Origin: Planctomycetota bacterium
GTDB taxonomy: Bacteria; Planctomycetota; Phycisphaerae; Tepidisphaerales; Tepidisphaeraceae
DNA: 64,000 nt
Direction: 5' to 3'
Assembly (NCBI GenBank): GCA_039182125.1
Contig: JBCDCH010000002.1
Span: forward strand, 1 to 64,000
A model generated the notes under the pieces. That model worked only from the letters and a program-made list of their open reading frames with translations. It was not told the origin of the DNA and searched no databases. Of this stretch, positions 25,989 to 34,145 are shown one piece after another. The translations under genes and the position numbers were made by a program. Position 1 is the first letter of the stretch. Each line of letters opens with the position of its first letter.

Positions 25989-27259
25989 GCGTCGAACTTC
26001 ATGCCGGCGTCCGCTGCGGGCTTGCCGGTCATCATGTTGCGAAACAGGTGCAAGTGTCGCTGGAACGTGGCGGTCGCGCTGTAGTCCGTCTCGATCAACG
26101 TTCGGCAAGCGGCCGAGGCTGCTTGCCATGTTTCGTTGTTTTGTAAGTACCCCGCCGCCGCGTCGGCGATGTCGGCGGCATCGAAGTCGACGAATCGGCC
26201 GGTGACGCCGTCGGTGATCAGGTCAGTAATCCCACTGATTCGCGTACCGATGCTCGGCACACCGCACGCCATTGCCTCGAGCATCGCGTTGGGCATGCCC
26301 TCGGCGTGACTGGGCAGGCAAAACAGGTCGGCTGCAGCGTAGAACGGAGCGGGGTCTTCGTGGAAACCGACGAAATGCACCAGATCGCCGATGTCTGCTG
26401 CCGCAACCTGCGCGCGAAGGCCTTTGCAATATTCGGCATCGCTCTCGGGCCCAAGGAGGACGGCCTGTGCATCGATACCGCGCTGCTTGAGCAGGTCGAT
26501 CGCGCCGATGACGAGATCCGCCCGCTTGCGATGCAAGATCGTGCCAGAAATCAGCAAGGTGGGCCGGTCCGGTAACGCCAGCGCCTCCCGGGCCGCCCGG
26601 CGACCGTCGGCGTCGACCGGCCGAAACCGCTCGGTATCGCAGCCGTTGGGAATCCACGCGACACGCTCGGGATCCACACCAAACCCCAGACACTCGTCGA
26701 CGATCGACCGGCTGATGCAAATGACCGCCGAAAGCCCGTTGAGCGCTTCACGCCGACGCTCGGCCGAGCGGAACAGTCGGTGATGCAACGTTCCCTTCAC
26801 GCGGAAATCGGCATTGTGCGTCAAAGGCTTGACGCATGCTGGCACACCCATCCGCTCGGCGGTCAAAGCCGGCGCTAGCGCGATGTGATAGCCGCTCAAA
26901 GCGTGCATCACGTCGTAGTTCTTGATGTGTTCGCGGACCCAACGTTTGCCGGCCCGAATGAACCGCAACTGGCCCAGTCGCGTACCGAAGGTCGGCAGTT
27001 CGTATTCCTCGTGAAACAGCGCCTGCCGGGTTTGCGTCGGATAGGCGTGAACGAGCGTAAGCCGGACGGCATCGGGATAAGCCTGCTGTCCTGCGGTGTA
27101 GAGCCGAAATGCACTCGTGCCGGGCCCGCCGTAGTGCAAGCCGGCCCCTTTCGTACTCCAGAGCACCACCCGGAGCGTCGATGCATGATGGTCGGGCGGG
27201 CCGGAGGCCCGATGGCCACTTGGCAGCTGGTCGATCGTTGATTGTTCAGTGGCCGTCAT
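25985..27259 (-). CDS. Glycosyltransferase, GT4 family
   Basis: A 424-residue GT-B enzyme. The N-terminal acceptor domain holds GAGLHYGGPGTSAF. The C-terminal nucleotide-sugar domain has LLISGTILHRKRADLVIGA and the catalytic acid motif of the retaining GT4 family, EGMPNAMLEAMACGVPSIG, with the two glutamates eight positions apart. It probably adds a sugar to the exopolysaccharide made by the neighbouring genes. The ATG at 27259 is preferred. A TTG at 27292 would extend it by 11 residues. The donor sugar is unknown. Confidence 0.88.
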   Translation of the reverse strand: MTATEQSTIDQLPSGHRASGPPDHHASTLRVVLWSTKGAGLHYGGPGTSAFRLYTAGQQAYPDAVRLTLVHAYPTQTRQALFHEEYELPTFGTRLGQLRFIRAGKRWVREHIKNYDVMHALSGYHIALAPALTAERMGVPACVKPLTHNADFRVKGTLHHRLFRSAERRREALNGLSAVICISRSIVDECLGFGVDPERVAWIPNGCDTERFRPVDADGRRAAREALALPDRPTLLISGTILHRKRADLVIGAIDLLKQRGIDAQAVLLGPESDAEYCKGLRAQVAAADIGDLVHFVGFHEDPAPFYAAADLFCLPSHAEGMPNAMLEAMACGVPSIGTRISGITDLITDGVTGRFVDFDAADIADAAAGYLQNNETWQAASAACRTLIETDYSATATFQRHLHLFRNMMTGKPAADAGMKFDA

Positions 27260-27415
27260 GCGAATGCCCGTTCGTTCGGAAGTTCCGGGCAACTTCCGAT
27301 GATGGAATCGCCGGTTTGTGGTGTATCATGTGGTTCCCTGTGCGGCAAACGCCGTGGAAATGCCAATGTTCCGTTTTATCGGACATCATCGAGACTTAAG
27401 GCCGGCATCGCCCCC

Positions 27416-27420
27416 GGAGG
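27416..27420 (+). promoter_or_regulatory. Strong Shine-Dalgarno before a non-standard start codon
   Basis: GGAGG lies six bases before an in-frame ATC at 27427, upstream of the O-antigen-ligase-like gene. No ATG, GTG or TTG is found in frame between the upstream stop codon at 27397 and the TTG at 27481. Confidence 0.4.
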
Positions 27421-27480
27421 TGTGAGATCGACGCCATCATCGCCAGAGTAGTTTTCGTCATCGTCATTGCGGGCGGAGCG

Positions 27481-28782
27481 TTGTGGATTTTCAAACGCCC
27501 GGCGGTGGCGGTCGGCATTCTGCTATGCACCTATGTGCTCGAACAATGGGTGCAGACCCAAGACTCTTTCTTCGTTGCCAATACGAAGTTCACCAACGTT
27601 GCCGTCGGCATGCTGATCGTGTTGGCGTTGGGCGTGAGGGCGATCCGACGCGACCAGCTTTTCAAGCCGTTTCCGCCGGTGGGCTGGGCCGTGCTGGCGC
27701 TGCTGGTTTACGCGATCGTCAGCGTGATCTGGAGTCCGTACAGCGGAGCTCAGAGTCGCATCATCGACACATTACCGTACTTCATCGCGTTCGGCCTGCT
27801 GATGCCGTTCGCGGTGTCGAAATTCGAAGACGTCCACGCCAGCGCGATGACGTTGCTGTTTCTCGGCACCGCCTTGGTCCTGCTCGCCATCACGACCACC
27901 GATTGGGACGGACGGGGCATGACGTTCCAGGGCAGCGTGAGCTTCGGTACCCGGACACGCGACGTCGGCTCGCCACTGGCGGTGGCCACGCTCGCCGGCA
28001 ACGTGGCGATGATCGTCGTGCTGCTCAACTTCACTGGTATCAACCGCTTCTGGCAGCTGGCACGCTGGGGTGTCGTCGCACTCGGGTTCTACGTCGCGCT
28101 CAAGTCGAACACGCGCGGACAGGTCTTCGCCATGCTCATCGCGGGGCTGTCGTTCATTCCCTTGAGCCGACGCATCGCATCTTGGCGTGGGTTTTTCGGC
28201 ACCATCGTCGCCATCGGGTTCGTGGCCATTCTGGCCAACTTCCTCATCGACTACATGGTCGGCGGGTCCGAGCGGTGGTCGGCCGAGCGCATGATCGAGG
28301 TGTACGGAAGTTCGCGCGTTCGCATGTCGGCCGACCTACTCAGTGCGTGGGTCGATGCCGGCCCGTTGGCGTGGGTGTTCGGGCTCGGCTACGCGGCCAG
28401 CTATGACCCGACAATCATCGGCTTCTACCCGCACATCGTCCTCGTCGAAGCGCTGGGTGAGCTCGGCATCATCGGCTTTGCGATCCTGTGGCTCGTGGTA
28501 TTTTTCGTTGCTCGGAGCATCTACCGGCTTTGGCCTGTCGTCAAAGACTATCCCGAAGCACGAGGCGTTGTTGCGGTGCTCGGTGCGATGTTCTTCTTCG
28601 AGGTGATTCTCTCGTTCAAGCAAGGCACGTTGCTCTCGGCTCACACGACACTGGCCTTCGCCGTCATGCTTGGCCGGCTGGAGATGAACTATGTTCCAGC
28701 CGCCGCGACTCAACAGGTCACCGACGAAAACTACGACTACGGGTACCTGCCCGATGTCGCACTGCCCAACCTCAACGGCTAA
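27481..28782 (+). CDS. O-antigen ligase/polymerase-like membrane protein
   Basis: A multi-spanning protein of at least 433 residues with about ten hydrophobic segments. A large loop around residues 250-330 (GGSERWSAERMIEVYGSSR, then VFGLGYAASYDP and FYPHIVLVEALGELG) matches the Wzy/WaaL-type O-antigen ligase family. It probably polymerises or ligates the polysaccharide of this locus. The TTG at 27481 is the first conventional start. The open frame, however, continues upstream through a hydrophobic segment (27427-27480), and GGAGG precedes an ATC at 27427. The true product may therefore have 18 more residues with a complete first membrane helix. The 3' end overlaps the convergent GT4 gene by 11 bases. 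Confidence 0.82.
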   Translation: MWIFKRPAVAVGILLCTYVLEQWVQTQDSFFVANTKFTNVAVGMLIVLALGVRAIRRDQLFKPFPPVGWAVLALLVYAIVSVIWSPYSGAQSRIIDTLPYFIAFGLLMPFAVSKFEDVHASAMTLLFLGTALVLLAITTTDWDGRGMTFQGSVSFGTRTRDVGSPLAVATLAGNVAMIVVLLNFTGINRFWQLARWGVVALGFYVALKSNTRGQVFAMLIAGLSFIPLSRRIASWRGFFGTIVAIGFVAILANFLIDYMVGGSERWSAERMIEVYGSSRVRMSADLLSAWVDAGPLAWVFGLGYAASYDPTIIGFYPHIVLVEALGELGIIGFAILWLVVFFVARSIYRLWPVVKDYPEARGVVAVLGAMFFFEVILSFKQGTLLSAHTTLAFAVMLGRLEMNYVPAAATQQVTDENYDYGYLPDVALPNLNG

Positions 28783-29917
28783 CGCTCACCGCGGCTTTGC
28801 GGATCGCAGCTTCCAAGCCGTCGACCATGTTCGAGAGAGAGAACTCGGAACGAACGCGCCGAATCGCCGCGTCAGACATGCGTTGGCGTAGTGCTTCGTC
28901 GTCGAGGAGGCTCCTGATCTTGACGGCCAGATCGCCCGCATCGCCGTCGCGGTAAGTCAGCCCGGTCTCGCCTTCGACCAACGCGATGATCTCAGGGTTT
29001 TGCCTCTCGACGGCGGCGGCGGTCACGACGGGCAAGCCGTAGCTCATCGCATGGATCAGACTCAGGCCGATCATCGCCGGGTAGACGAACACGTCCGCCG
29101 CGGCGAAGTAGTGGGCCAGCCGACGCTCGTCGTAGACCGGACCGACCCACACGACGCGGTCACCCACACCGAGCCGATCAGCTTCGGCACGCAACGGCAT
29201 CGCATCCCCCCCACCGACAACAAGCAGCTTTGCCGCAGGCAACTCCGTAAGTGCTTGTAGCAACAGATCGAGCCGCGACTTCGGCGATACACGGCTGACG
29301 AACAGCAACACCGGCGCATCCCCAAGTTCGTGCTCGGCGCGTACCGACGTCCCGCCATCATCGACCGCCGCGCGGGCGGCTTCCATCGGAGCGCCGTCGA
29401 GTGTGTTGGCCGCAACGAAGACACGGCCGGCGTCGTATCCGTCCGCGATGAGTTTGTCAGCGGTCGCGCGGTCATAGAGCACCACCGCGTCCGCACGCTT
29501 GCCCAACGCATCGCGGCGACGTTTTCGAAACGGCGTTTCGCGCTTGGAGTAACCGTGACCCCACAGCACCGTGCCCACACCATGACGGCGAGCTCGACCT
29601 AGCGCAGGTTTGAGCGCCAAGTCATTGGCATTCCACGACATCACGATGACGTCCGCATTCGATCCCGCCGCCGCCCAGTTGGCCGGCTCCCAACGCAACG
29701 GCAACTTGGGCAAACGCCAGGTCGACACCGGCCGGCCACGAAATCCGTCCGGCTCGACATTGCTCAACCCCCGCACCGCGCTATACCAGACGTCGAGGTC
29801 GATCCCGTCACGCTCGGCCAGCGCGCGAAACACGGGAATGCGGTACTTGGCCAGTGCGGGTTGGCAAAGGATGGTTTTGATCGGGTCGGAAGCCGTCACA
29901 AACGGAGCATCCAACAT
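28772..29917 (-). CDS. Glycosyltransferase, GT4-like, lacking the usual E-x7-E pair
   Basis: A 381-residue GT-B fold protein. The N-terminal domain has ILCQPALAKYRIPVFRALAE. The C-terminal domain has LLFVSRVSPKSRLDLLLQAL and the donor-site segment GLSLIHAMSYGLPVVTA. In most GT4 enzymes this segment holds two glutamates. Here the positions are occupied by other residues, as in a subfamily with His before Ala-Met/Phe. It is therefore probably active but of a distinct subgroup. The ATG at 29917 is chosen because upstream codons overlap the divergent gene. It may act on the same polysaccharide as the neighbours. Confidence 0.83.
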   Translation of the reverse strand: MLDAPFVTASDPIKTILCQPALAKYRIPVFRALAERDGIDLDVWYSAVRGLSNVEPDGFRGRPVSTWRLPKLPLRWEPANWAAAGSNADVIVMSWNANDLALKPALGRARRHGVGTVLWGHGYSKRETPFRKRRRDALGKRADAVVLYDRATADKLIADGYDAGRVFVAANTLDGAPMEAARAAVDDGGTSVRAEHELGDAPVLLFVSRVSPKSRLDLLLQALTELPAAKLLVVGGGDAMPLRAEADRLGVGDRVVWVGPVYDERRLAHYFAAADVFVYPAMIGLSLIHAMSYGLPVVTAAAVERQNPEIIALVEGETGLTYRDGDAGDLAVKIRSLLDDEALRQRMSDAAIRRVRSEFSLSNMVDGLEAAIRKAAVSVSR

Positions 29918-29989
29918 CGCCGTCGACGATGCAAACCACCAACGCCCGTTCGCCTTGCCGTGGGGTGTGCGGTGGTCGATACTCCGAAC

Positions 29990-31180
29990 GTGACTCGGCC
30001 GACCGATCCCTCGTTCGATCCTTCGTTGCACGTGCTCCAAGTCGTGCCGCACCTACTCCCCCATCGCGGCGGGGTCATGAAAATGGTGTCGGATCTCGTG
30101 CCGGTGCTGATGCGAGCGGACGCATCGGTAAAGATCACGGTGGGTTGCTTCGACTTCGAGACGCCGCCGCCGGCATGGGACGAGTTGGACACCAACCGGT
30201 TTCGACTGGTTCACCTCGGACGCGACGGTGTGTCACTCGAAACGCTGGCCGACGACGCCCATGTGATGCACCTGCACGGCGTCTGGGACCCGAAGGTCGC
30301 GCGAGCTTCGAAGGTCGGCATCAAAACCGACACGCCGTGGGTGATTTCGGCCCACGGGATGCTCAACGATTGGGCCGTCGCGCACCGCGCGTGGAAGAAG
30401 AAGATCTTCCTGAAGCTGCTCGGCAAACGACACTTCGGCGGGTCGTCTGGCGTTCATGTCACGGCCGCACAAGAACGCCAACAGGCACGACGCAACCTGC
30501 GATCGACCGTCGACCTGCCGGACGATCACTTTCGAGTCATCCCGCTGGCCATCGACGACACGCTGTTCGGGCCGGTACCCGATCCGACGCCTGCGCGGCG
30601 GGAGCTCCTCGCCGATGTGCCTGCCGACGCGCCGATTCTGCTCTTCGCGGGCCGGATGCACCCGGTCAAACGAATCCACTTGCTCATCGAAGCGCTGCCG
30701 AAACTCCACGCGACCGGCATCGACGCCCATGTTGCCATCGCCGGTGCCGACGTTGAACACACCGAAGTGGATCTTCGCCAACGCGTCGACGACCTCGACC
30801 TGCGGAATTCGGTCCACTTCCTAGGGTTCGTACGCGGGGAGACGCTTCGGTCACTTTATGCCGCGGCCGACCTGTTCGTGTTGCCGTCGATCAGCGAGAA
30901 CTTCGGGCTTGTGCTGCCCGAAGCACTGCTATGCGGGACGCCGGTGCTCACGACGCGTGGCGTGGACATCTGGCAGGAGCTCGAAGCAGCCGGTGCGAGC
31001 GTGCTCGAAACCGTCGACGCCGACCGGATCGCCGAAGTGGCTGGCCAACTGTTGTCAGACCGGCCGGCCCTTAGCGAACTCGGCCAACAAGGCCGCGCGT
31101 GGGTCGAAGCCAACCTCGAACCCATCAACATCGCGGGTCAATATCTCCAACTCTATCGCGACGTGATCAAGCGGCCCTGA
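29990..31180 (+). CDS. Glycosyltransferase, GT4 family
   Basis: A 396-residue GT-B enzyme. The N-terminus contains VLQVVPHLLPHRGGVMKMV. The C-terminal half has LLFAGRMHPVKRIHLLIEAL and the acid motif ENFGLVLPEALLCGTPVL with both glutamates. It is divergent to the previous glycosyltransferase. The start is uncertain. GTG at 29990 gives a compact N-terminus with 72 bases between the two starts. GTG at 29972 is also possible. No Shine-Dalgarno is seen at either. The 3' end overlaps the convergent small membrane protein by 14 bases. Confidence 0.86.
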   Translation: MTRPTDPSFDPSLHVLQVVPHLLPHRGGVMKMVSDLVPVLMRADASVKITVGCFDFETPPPAWDELDTNRFRLVHLGRDGVSLETLADDAHVMHLHGVWDPKVARASKVGIKTDTPWVISAHGMLNDWAVAHRAWKKKIFLKLLGKRHFGGSSGVHVTAAQERQQARRNLRSTVDLPDDHFRVIPLAIDDTLFGPVPDPTPARRELLADVPADAPILLFAGRMHPVKRIHLLIEALPKLHATGIDAHVAIAGADVEHTEVDLRQRVDDLDLRNSVHFLGFVRGETLRSLYAAADLFVLPSISENFGLVLPEALLCGTPVLTTRGVDIWQELEAAGASVLETVDADRIAEVAGQLLSDRPALSELGQQGRAWVEANLEPINIAGQYLQLYRDVIKRP

Positions 31181-31583
31181 GACGGCTGCGAAAGATCGGG
31201 TCGAACGCGGTGAGGAATCCGCCCTGGATCAACACGCCCAAGCCGTGCCCCCAGAGCCCGAAGGCGAGCAGCACGACGCCACTGATGATCCAGATCGGAT
31301 TAAGCACCTTGATGCTGAAGCTCAACGCGTCGACGAGTTTTGCCCGCTCGGCGTCGTCCATCGGGCCGATCGCACGTAAGCCCGTGGCGGCGAAAACCAG
31401 GTCGATGAGCCCCCAAATCACGAACTGCCAGCCGAACGCATCGGGGTGTCCCTCGGTGAGGAAGATCAACCCCGAGCCGCTGAAGACACTGAACACGGCA
31501 AATCCGGCGAGGATTCGAGAAAACAACCAATGCACGCGACGCGGCGGATTGACCGGATCGGCGGGGATCGTTGTTTGGCTCAT
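31167..31583 (-). CDS. Small membrane protein of unknown function
   Basis: A 138-residue protein with about four hydrophobic helices: ILAGFAVFSVFSGSGLIFL, FVIWGLIDLVFAATGL, and a long final pair containing IWIISGVVLLAFGLWGHG. I do not recognise the family with certainty. The ATG at 31583 overlaps the stop of the TraB-like gene as ATGA, which makes it the best start and shows translational coupling. It may therefore work with that protein at the membrane. Confidence 0.7.
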   Translation of the reverse strand: MSQTTIPADPVNPPRRVHWLFSRILAGFAVFSVFSGSGLIFLTEGHPDAFGWQFVIWGLIDLVFAATGLRAIGPMDDAERAKLVDALSFSIKVLNPIWIISGVVLLAFGLWGHGLGVLIQGGFLTAFDPIFRSRLRAA

Positions 31584-32629
31584 CGGGCGGTCATGTCCCA
31601 TGCGGTGATGTACTCGGGCTCGCCGACCTGCTCGAACCCGCGCTCTATCAGGAGTTCTTCCATGTGCGGCAAGTGGGCCGCGCCGTAGAAGACGCCGAGG
31701 TGCTTATCGCCGGCGTCAATCTGCTTGTCGAGCACCTCGAACGCGACGTTGTTCCGCTCGTGAATGATGACACTTCCGTTGGGCCCGTCGAACAGGCGGG
31801 TCATCTGATCCATCTGGCGCATCTGCTTGGCGAAAAGCAGTTTCAGCTGGCGGGCGCGGTCGGGCGCTTGCATCGCCTGGAGAAGTTCCATGAAGTCGAG
31901 CTGCTCCATCTGTGCCATCTCTTCCTGCGTCGGCGGGTTCAGCATCGCCTTGATGAACAGATCGAGGAATGTCTCGTTGCGATCCTGTTGGAGGCGGGTG
32001 AACGTGGCCGCATCAAGGTCGGCGTGGACGAAGTTGGGCTTGTGGTAGTCGATGCGGTCGAGCTGGAAGTCGAGCTCGAGTGCTTGCTTCATGAGTACCT
32101 GCAGGTTACCGATCATCGACGCGTCCAGATCGAACTGCCGTTGACCACCCGCCCGCGGCGGCGCGGCTCCCTCGGGAAGCACCAACTCGTACAACAGACT
32201 GTCGTACGCGGGGAACCGATCGTTGAGCGTCTCGAAGTAAGCGCGGTCACCGATGTGAACGGCCCCGATGAGGTCAACAGTGACGCCGTCGGCGTTGCGG
32301 TAAGTGACGATGGAGGTCTGCAACTCGCCGCCGTTGCCGCGATCGTTGAACTTGATGAACTTCTCGGCATCGGATGCCGGCGGCTCGGGCGCTTCGACTT
32401 CCTGGCCAGCGGCACGACGGGCAGCTTCGGCCGCGCGACGGGCTTCTTTGGCGGCTTGCTCGGCACGCTCGGCGGCTTCGGCCGCACGCTCGGCAAGTTC
32501 CGCCGCCGATGGCTGCTCGCGCGTCGTCTCGGCCAGCGCCACCGGGCCGCCCATGCCAACAAAACACAGCAACGCCGTCAGGCCAACAGCCTTAACCGCA
32601 CCACGCACGCGTTCACTTGTTCCGTTCAT
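31580..32629 (-). CDS. Exported TraB/GumN-like protein
   Basis: A 349-residue protein with an N-terminal signal peptide or anchor (residues 11-33), then an Ala/Glu/Arg-rich helical segment (about 41-76) predicted to form an extended coil. The C-terminal two-thirds carries the TraB/TIKI superfamily features: a first GxxH (LIGAVHIGD), an early SLLYELV and a second GxxH in VFYGAAHLPHM. Some superfamily members are metal-dependent proteases, but activity here is not proven. A GGAG Shine-Dalgarno lies six bases before the ATG. The small membrane protein gene is coupled downstream. Confidence 0.75.
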   Translation of the reverse strand: MNGTSERVRGAVKAVGLTALLCFVGMGGPVALAETTREQPSAAELAERAAEAAERAEQAAKEARRAAEAARRAAGQEVEAPEPPASDAEKFIKFNDRGNGGELQTSIVTYRNADGVTVDLIGAVHIGDRAYFETLNDRFPAYDSLLYELVLPEGAAPPRAGGQRQFDLDASMIGNLQVLMKQALELDFQLDRIDYHKPNFVHADLDAATFTRLQQDRNETFLDLFIKAMLNPPTQEEMAQMEQLDFMELLQAMQAPDRARQLKLLFAKQMRQMDQMTRLFDGPNGSVIIHERNNVAFEVLDKQIDAGDKHLGVFYGAAHLPHMEELLIERGFEQVGEPEYITAWDMTAR

Positions 32630-32940
32630 CGTGTTCTCCGTTCAATATCAATGAAAGTAACGACTCGACTTCTCGTCATGCGCTAGACGCATTGATGTTA
32701 CACACCTGCCTGACGGCCAAGTGTCCGCGATTTTTGGATGCAGCGCATCGCTCGAGATACTGACAGCAGACAAACGAAAGACTAATGACCAAAACAGGCT
32801 GGTGTCCGTTTGTCACCGAGAGACCTATCTTGTGGTGCAACGCGAGAAGGAGCCCACGACCCGCGTCGCCCCGCCTGCTCCTCAGCTGTGATGCGTTGTG
32901 AAAAATCGATGGCTGGTTTGAACGCCTCGCATCGGTGTGT

Positions 32941-32993
32941 GCCGGGGGCAACTGGACCGGAGAAAGCCCCCCCCTCTTTCTCCCGCTCCCGGC
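32941..32993. repeat. Nested inverted repeat with a C-rich loop
   Basis: An outer 6-bp arm (GCCGGG with CCCGGC) encloses an inner perfect 8-bp arm (GGAGAAAG at 32959-32966 with CTTTCTCC at 32976-32983). The loop of the inner stem is eight C and one T. It lies in non-coding DNA downstream of a minus-strand gene. It could be a terminator or part of a small RNA. Confidence 0.45.
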
Positions 32994-33018
32994 ACTTTGA
33001 TCTCCCCCCTTCCCATCG

Positions 33019-33049
33019 CACGCCGCTGACCCAACCGGTCGGCGGCGTG
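33019..33049 (-). terminator. Stem-loop after the lipid-A-synthase-N-like gene
   Basis: An 8-bp GC-rich stem (CACGCCGC with GCGGCGTG) extends through one T-G pair into a further 4-bp stem with a five-base loop. It begins 12 bases after the stop codon of the minus-strand gene. No T-tract follows, so termination is inferred from position and stability. Confidence 0.55.
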
Positions 33050-33061
33050 TACTTTGGTGGA

Positions 33062-33547
33062 TCACTTGGCCTTATGGATGAGCCACAGGTTTCGCGCGTA
33101 GATACCCCAGCCGGTGCCCTGGCCGAGAACACCGACGATGTCGCGGCGCCAGACGAAGTAAATCAACAGCAACGACGCCCCGCCCAAGCTCATCCACCAG
33201 AACACGACCGGAACGGTGGACCGTTTTTGCTTTTCGCTGACGAGCCACTGCACGAGCATGCGGCCGGTGAAGAGTACTTGGCCGAAAAGGCCGAGTCCGA
33301 CCATGAGTAGACCGGCCGGTGCCGTAACATCGAAGACGGTTTGCCACCAGTGCCGACCACGATCACGGCGCTCAAGCTCCGCGGCAAACTCGTCGGCCGT
33401 GAGACGGACACCGGCATCGGTCACGAAGACCGGGGAACCATCGGCATCGCGCTCGACCTGGAGCGTGCCGATACGGTCCGACATACGCACCGGTGCGGCG
33501 GCAATGGACAACAGCAGTAGGAAAATCGCGAGCCGTGAAGGATTCAC
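33062..33547 (-). CDS. Protein with a lipid-A-disaccharide synthase N-terminal (LAB_N) domain
   Basis: A 161-residue membrane protein with an N-terminal hydrophobic segment (residues 4-19), a polar part and a LAB_N domain with two or three helices from about residue 75. The domain pattern is seen in FTGRMLVQWLVSEKQKRS and WWMSLGGASLLLIYFVWRRD, ending in NLWLIHKAK. The domain is a multidrug-resistance-like helical unit found alone or fused to LpxB. It is not the catalytic part. Its partner and role here are unknown. The ATG overlaps the upstream stop as ATGA. Confidence 0.83.
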   Translation of the reverse strand: MNPSRLAIFLLLLSIAAAPVRMSDRIGTLQVERDADGSPVFVTDAGVRLTADEFAAELERRDRGRHWWQTVFDVTAPAGLLMVGLGLFGQVLFTGRMLVQWLVSEKQKRSTVPVVFWWMSLGGASLLLIYFVWRRDIVGVLGQGTGWGIYARNLWLIHKAK

Positions 33548-34029
33548 GAGCGATCCGGGCCGAGCGGGCCGACCTCGTCGGTCTCGGGCTGGTCGACGTG
33601 CGTGACCAGCGGCGCGGGGTGCTCGCTGACGGCTTCGAAGTGCTCGACATCCGGTGTCAATTCACGCCGCTTGGCCCACTCACGGATGCAACGCGCGATG
33701 GCCGCGTCGAGGTCGTCGAGATCATCCGGATCGAGATGCTTGATGTAGCTGACGTCACCGCCGTTGGATCGGGCCTGATGACGGATGCTCTCGACGAGTT
33801 CCTTGCCGTGGCCGCGTTCGAACAGATCGACCGGGATACGACGTGCGACGTAAATCGCCTCCGGCATCTCGGTCCGGTCACGGAGCAGATCCTGCGCACC
33901 GCGTAACGCCTCGTCCCGAGACGCAAAACGCCCCGCGAAAGTCTCGCGGTCGAAGCTATAGCTGTACCAACGTCGGTTGCCGGTCGGCACTTTCACGTCG
34001 GTTTCAGGTTCACTCATCAACGAGGTCAC
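33544..34029 (-). CDS. Soluble protein of unknown function
   Basis: A 161-residue, hydrophilic, acidic protein with no recognised domain. Visible segments include RRWYSYSFDRETFAGRF and a helical part with CIREWAKRRELTPD. There is no signal peptide or membrane segment. GTG at 34029 is chosen because AGGAG lies eight bases upstream. An ATG at 34017 would remove four residues. The stop overlaps the start of the LAB_N gene as ATGA, so the two genes are coupled. Confidence 0.65.
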   Translation of the reverse strand: MTSLMSEPETDVKVPTGNRRWYSYSFDRETFAGRFASRDEALRGAQDLLRDRTEMPEAIYVARRIPVDLFERGHGKELVESIRHQARSNGGDVSYIKHLDPDDLDDLDAAIARCIREWAKRRELTPDVEHFEAVSEHPAPLVTHVDQPETDEVGPLGPDRS

Positions 34030-34098
34030 GTCGTCATCTCCTGCTGTGCTGTTCCGGACCGCTGTGGTTGTACACAAGCATCGGCCCTGTCGCGGCAA

Positions 34099-34113
34099 GT
34101 TGTCAAGGACAAC
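34099..34113. repeat. Short inverted repeat upstream of a hypothetical gene
   Basis: GTTGTC and GACAAC are separated by three bases, in the gap between the HlyD-type gene and the 161-residue gene. It may be an operator half-site pair. The short length leaves chance as an explanation. Confidence 0.25.
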
Positions 34114-34145
34114 ACCCGCCGATCTCGGATCAAATCCATCATGAT

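Larger units (their letters stand above)
32630..33061. other. Gene-free stretch with two structured elements
   Basis: This 432-base region separates the TraB-like gene from the lipid-A-synthase-N-like gene. Open frames on both strands lack codon character and recognisable products. It contains a long stem-loop at 33019-33049 and a nested inverted repeat at 32941-32993 with a run of C. The promoter of the TraB-like gene is expected near 32640-32720. I see no tRNA. Confidence 0.55.

Noticed and set aside
32676-33310. Small open frames on both strands in the 32630-33061 gap
   Set aside because: They have low-complexity translations and no start signals. The plus-strand frame 32810-33310 runs into the LAB_N gene on the opposite strand.
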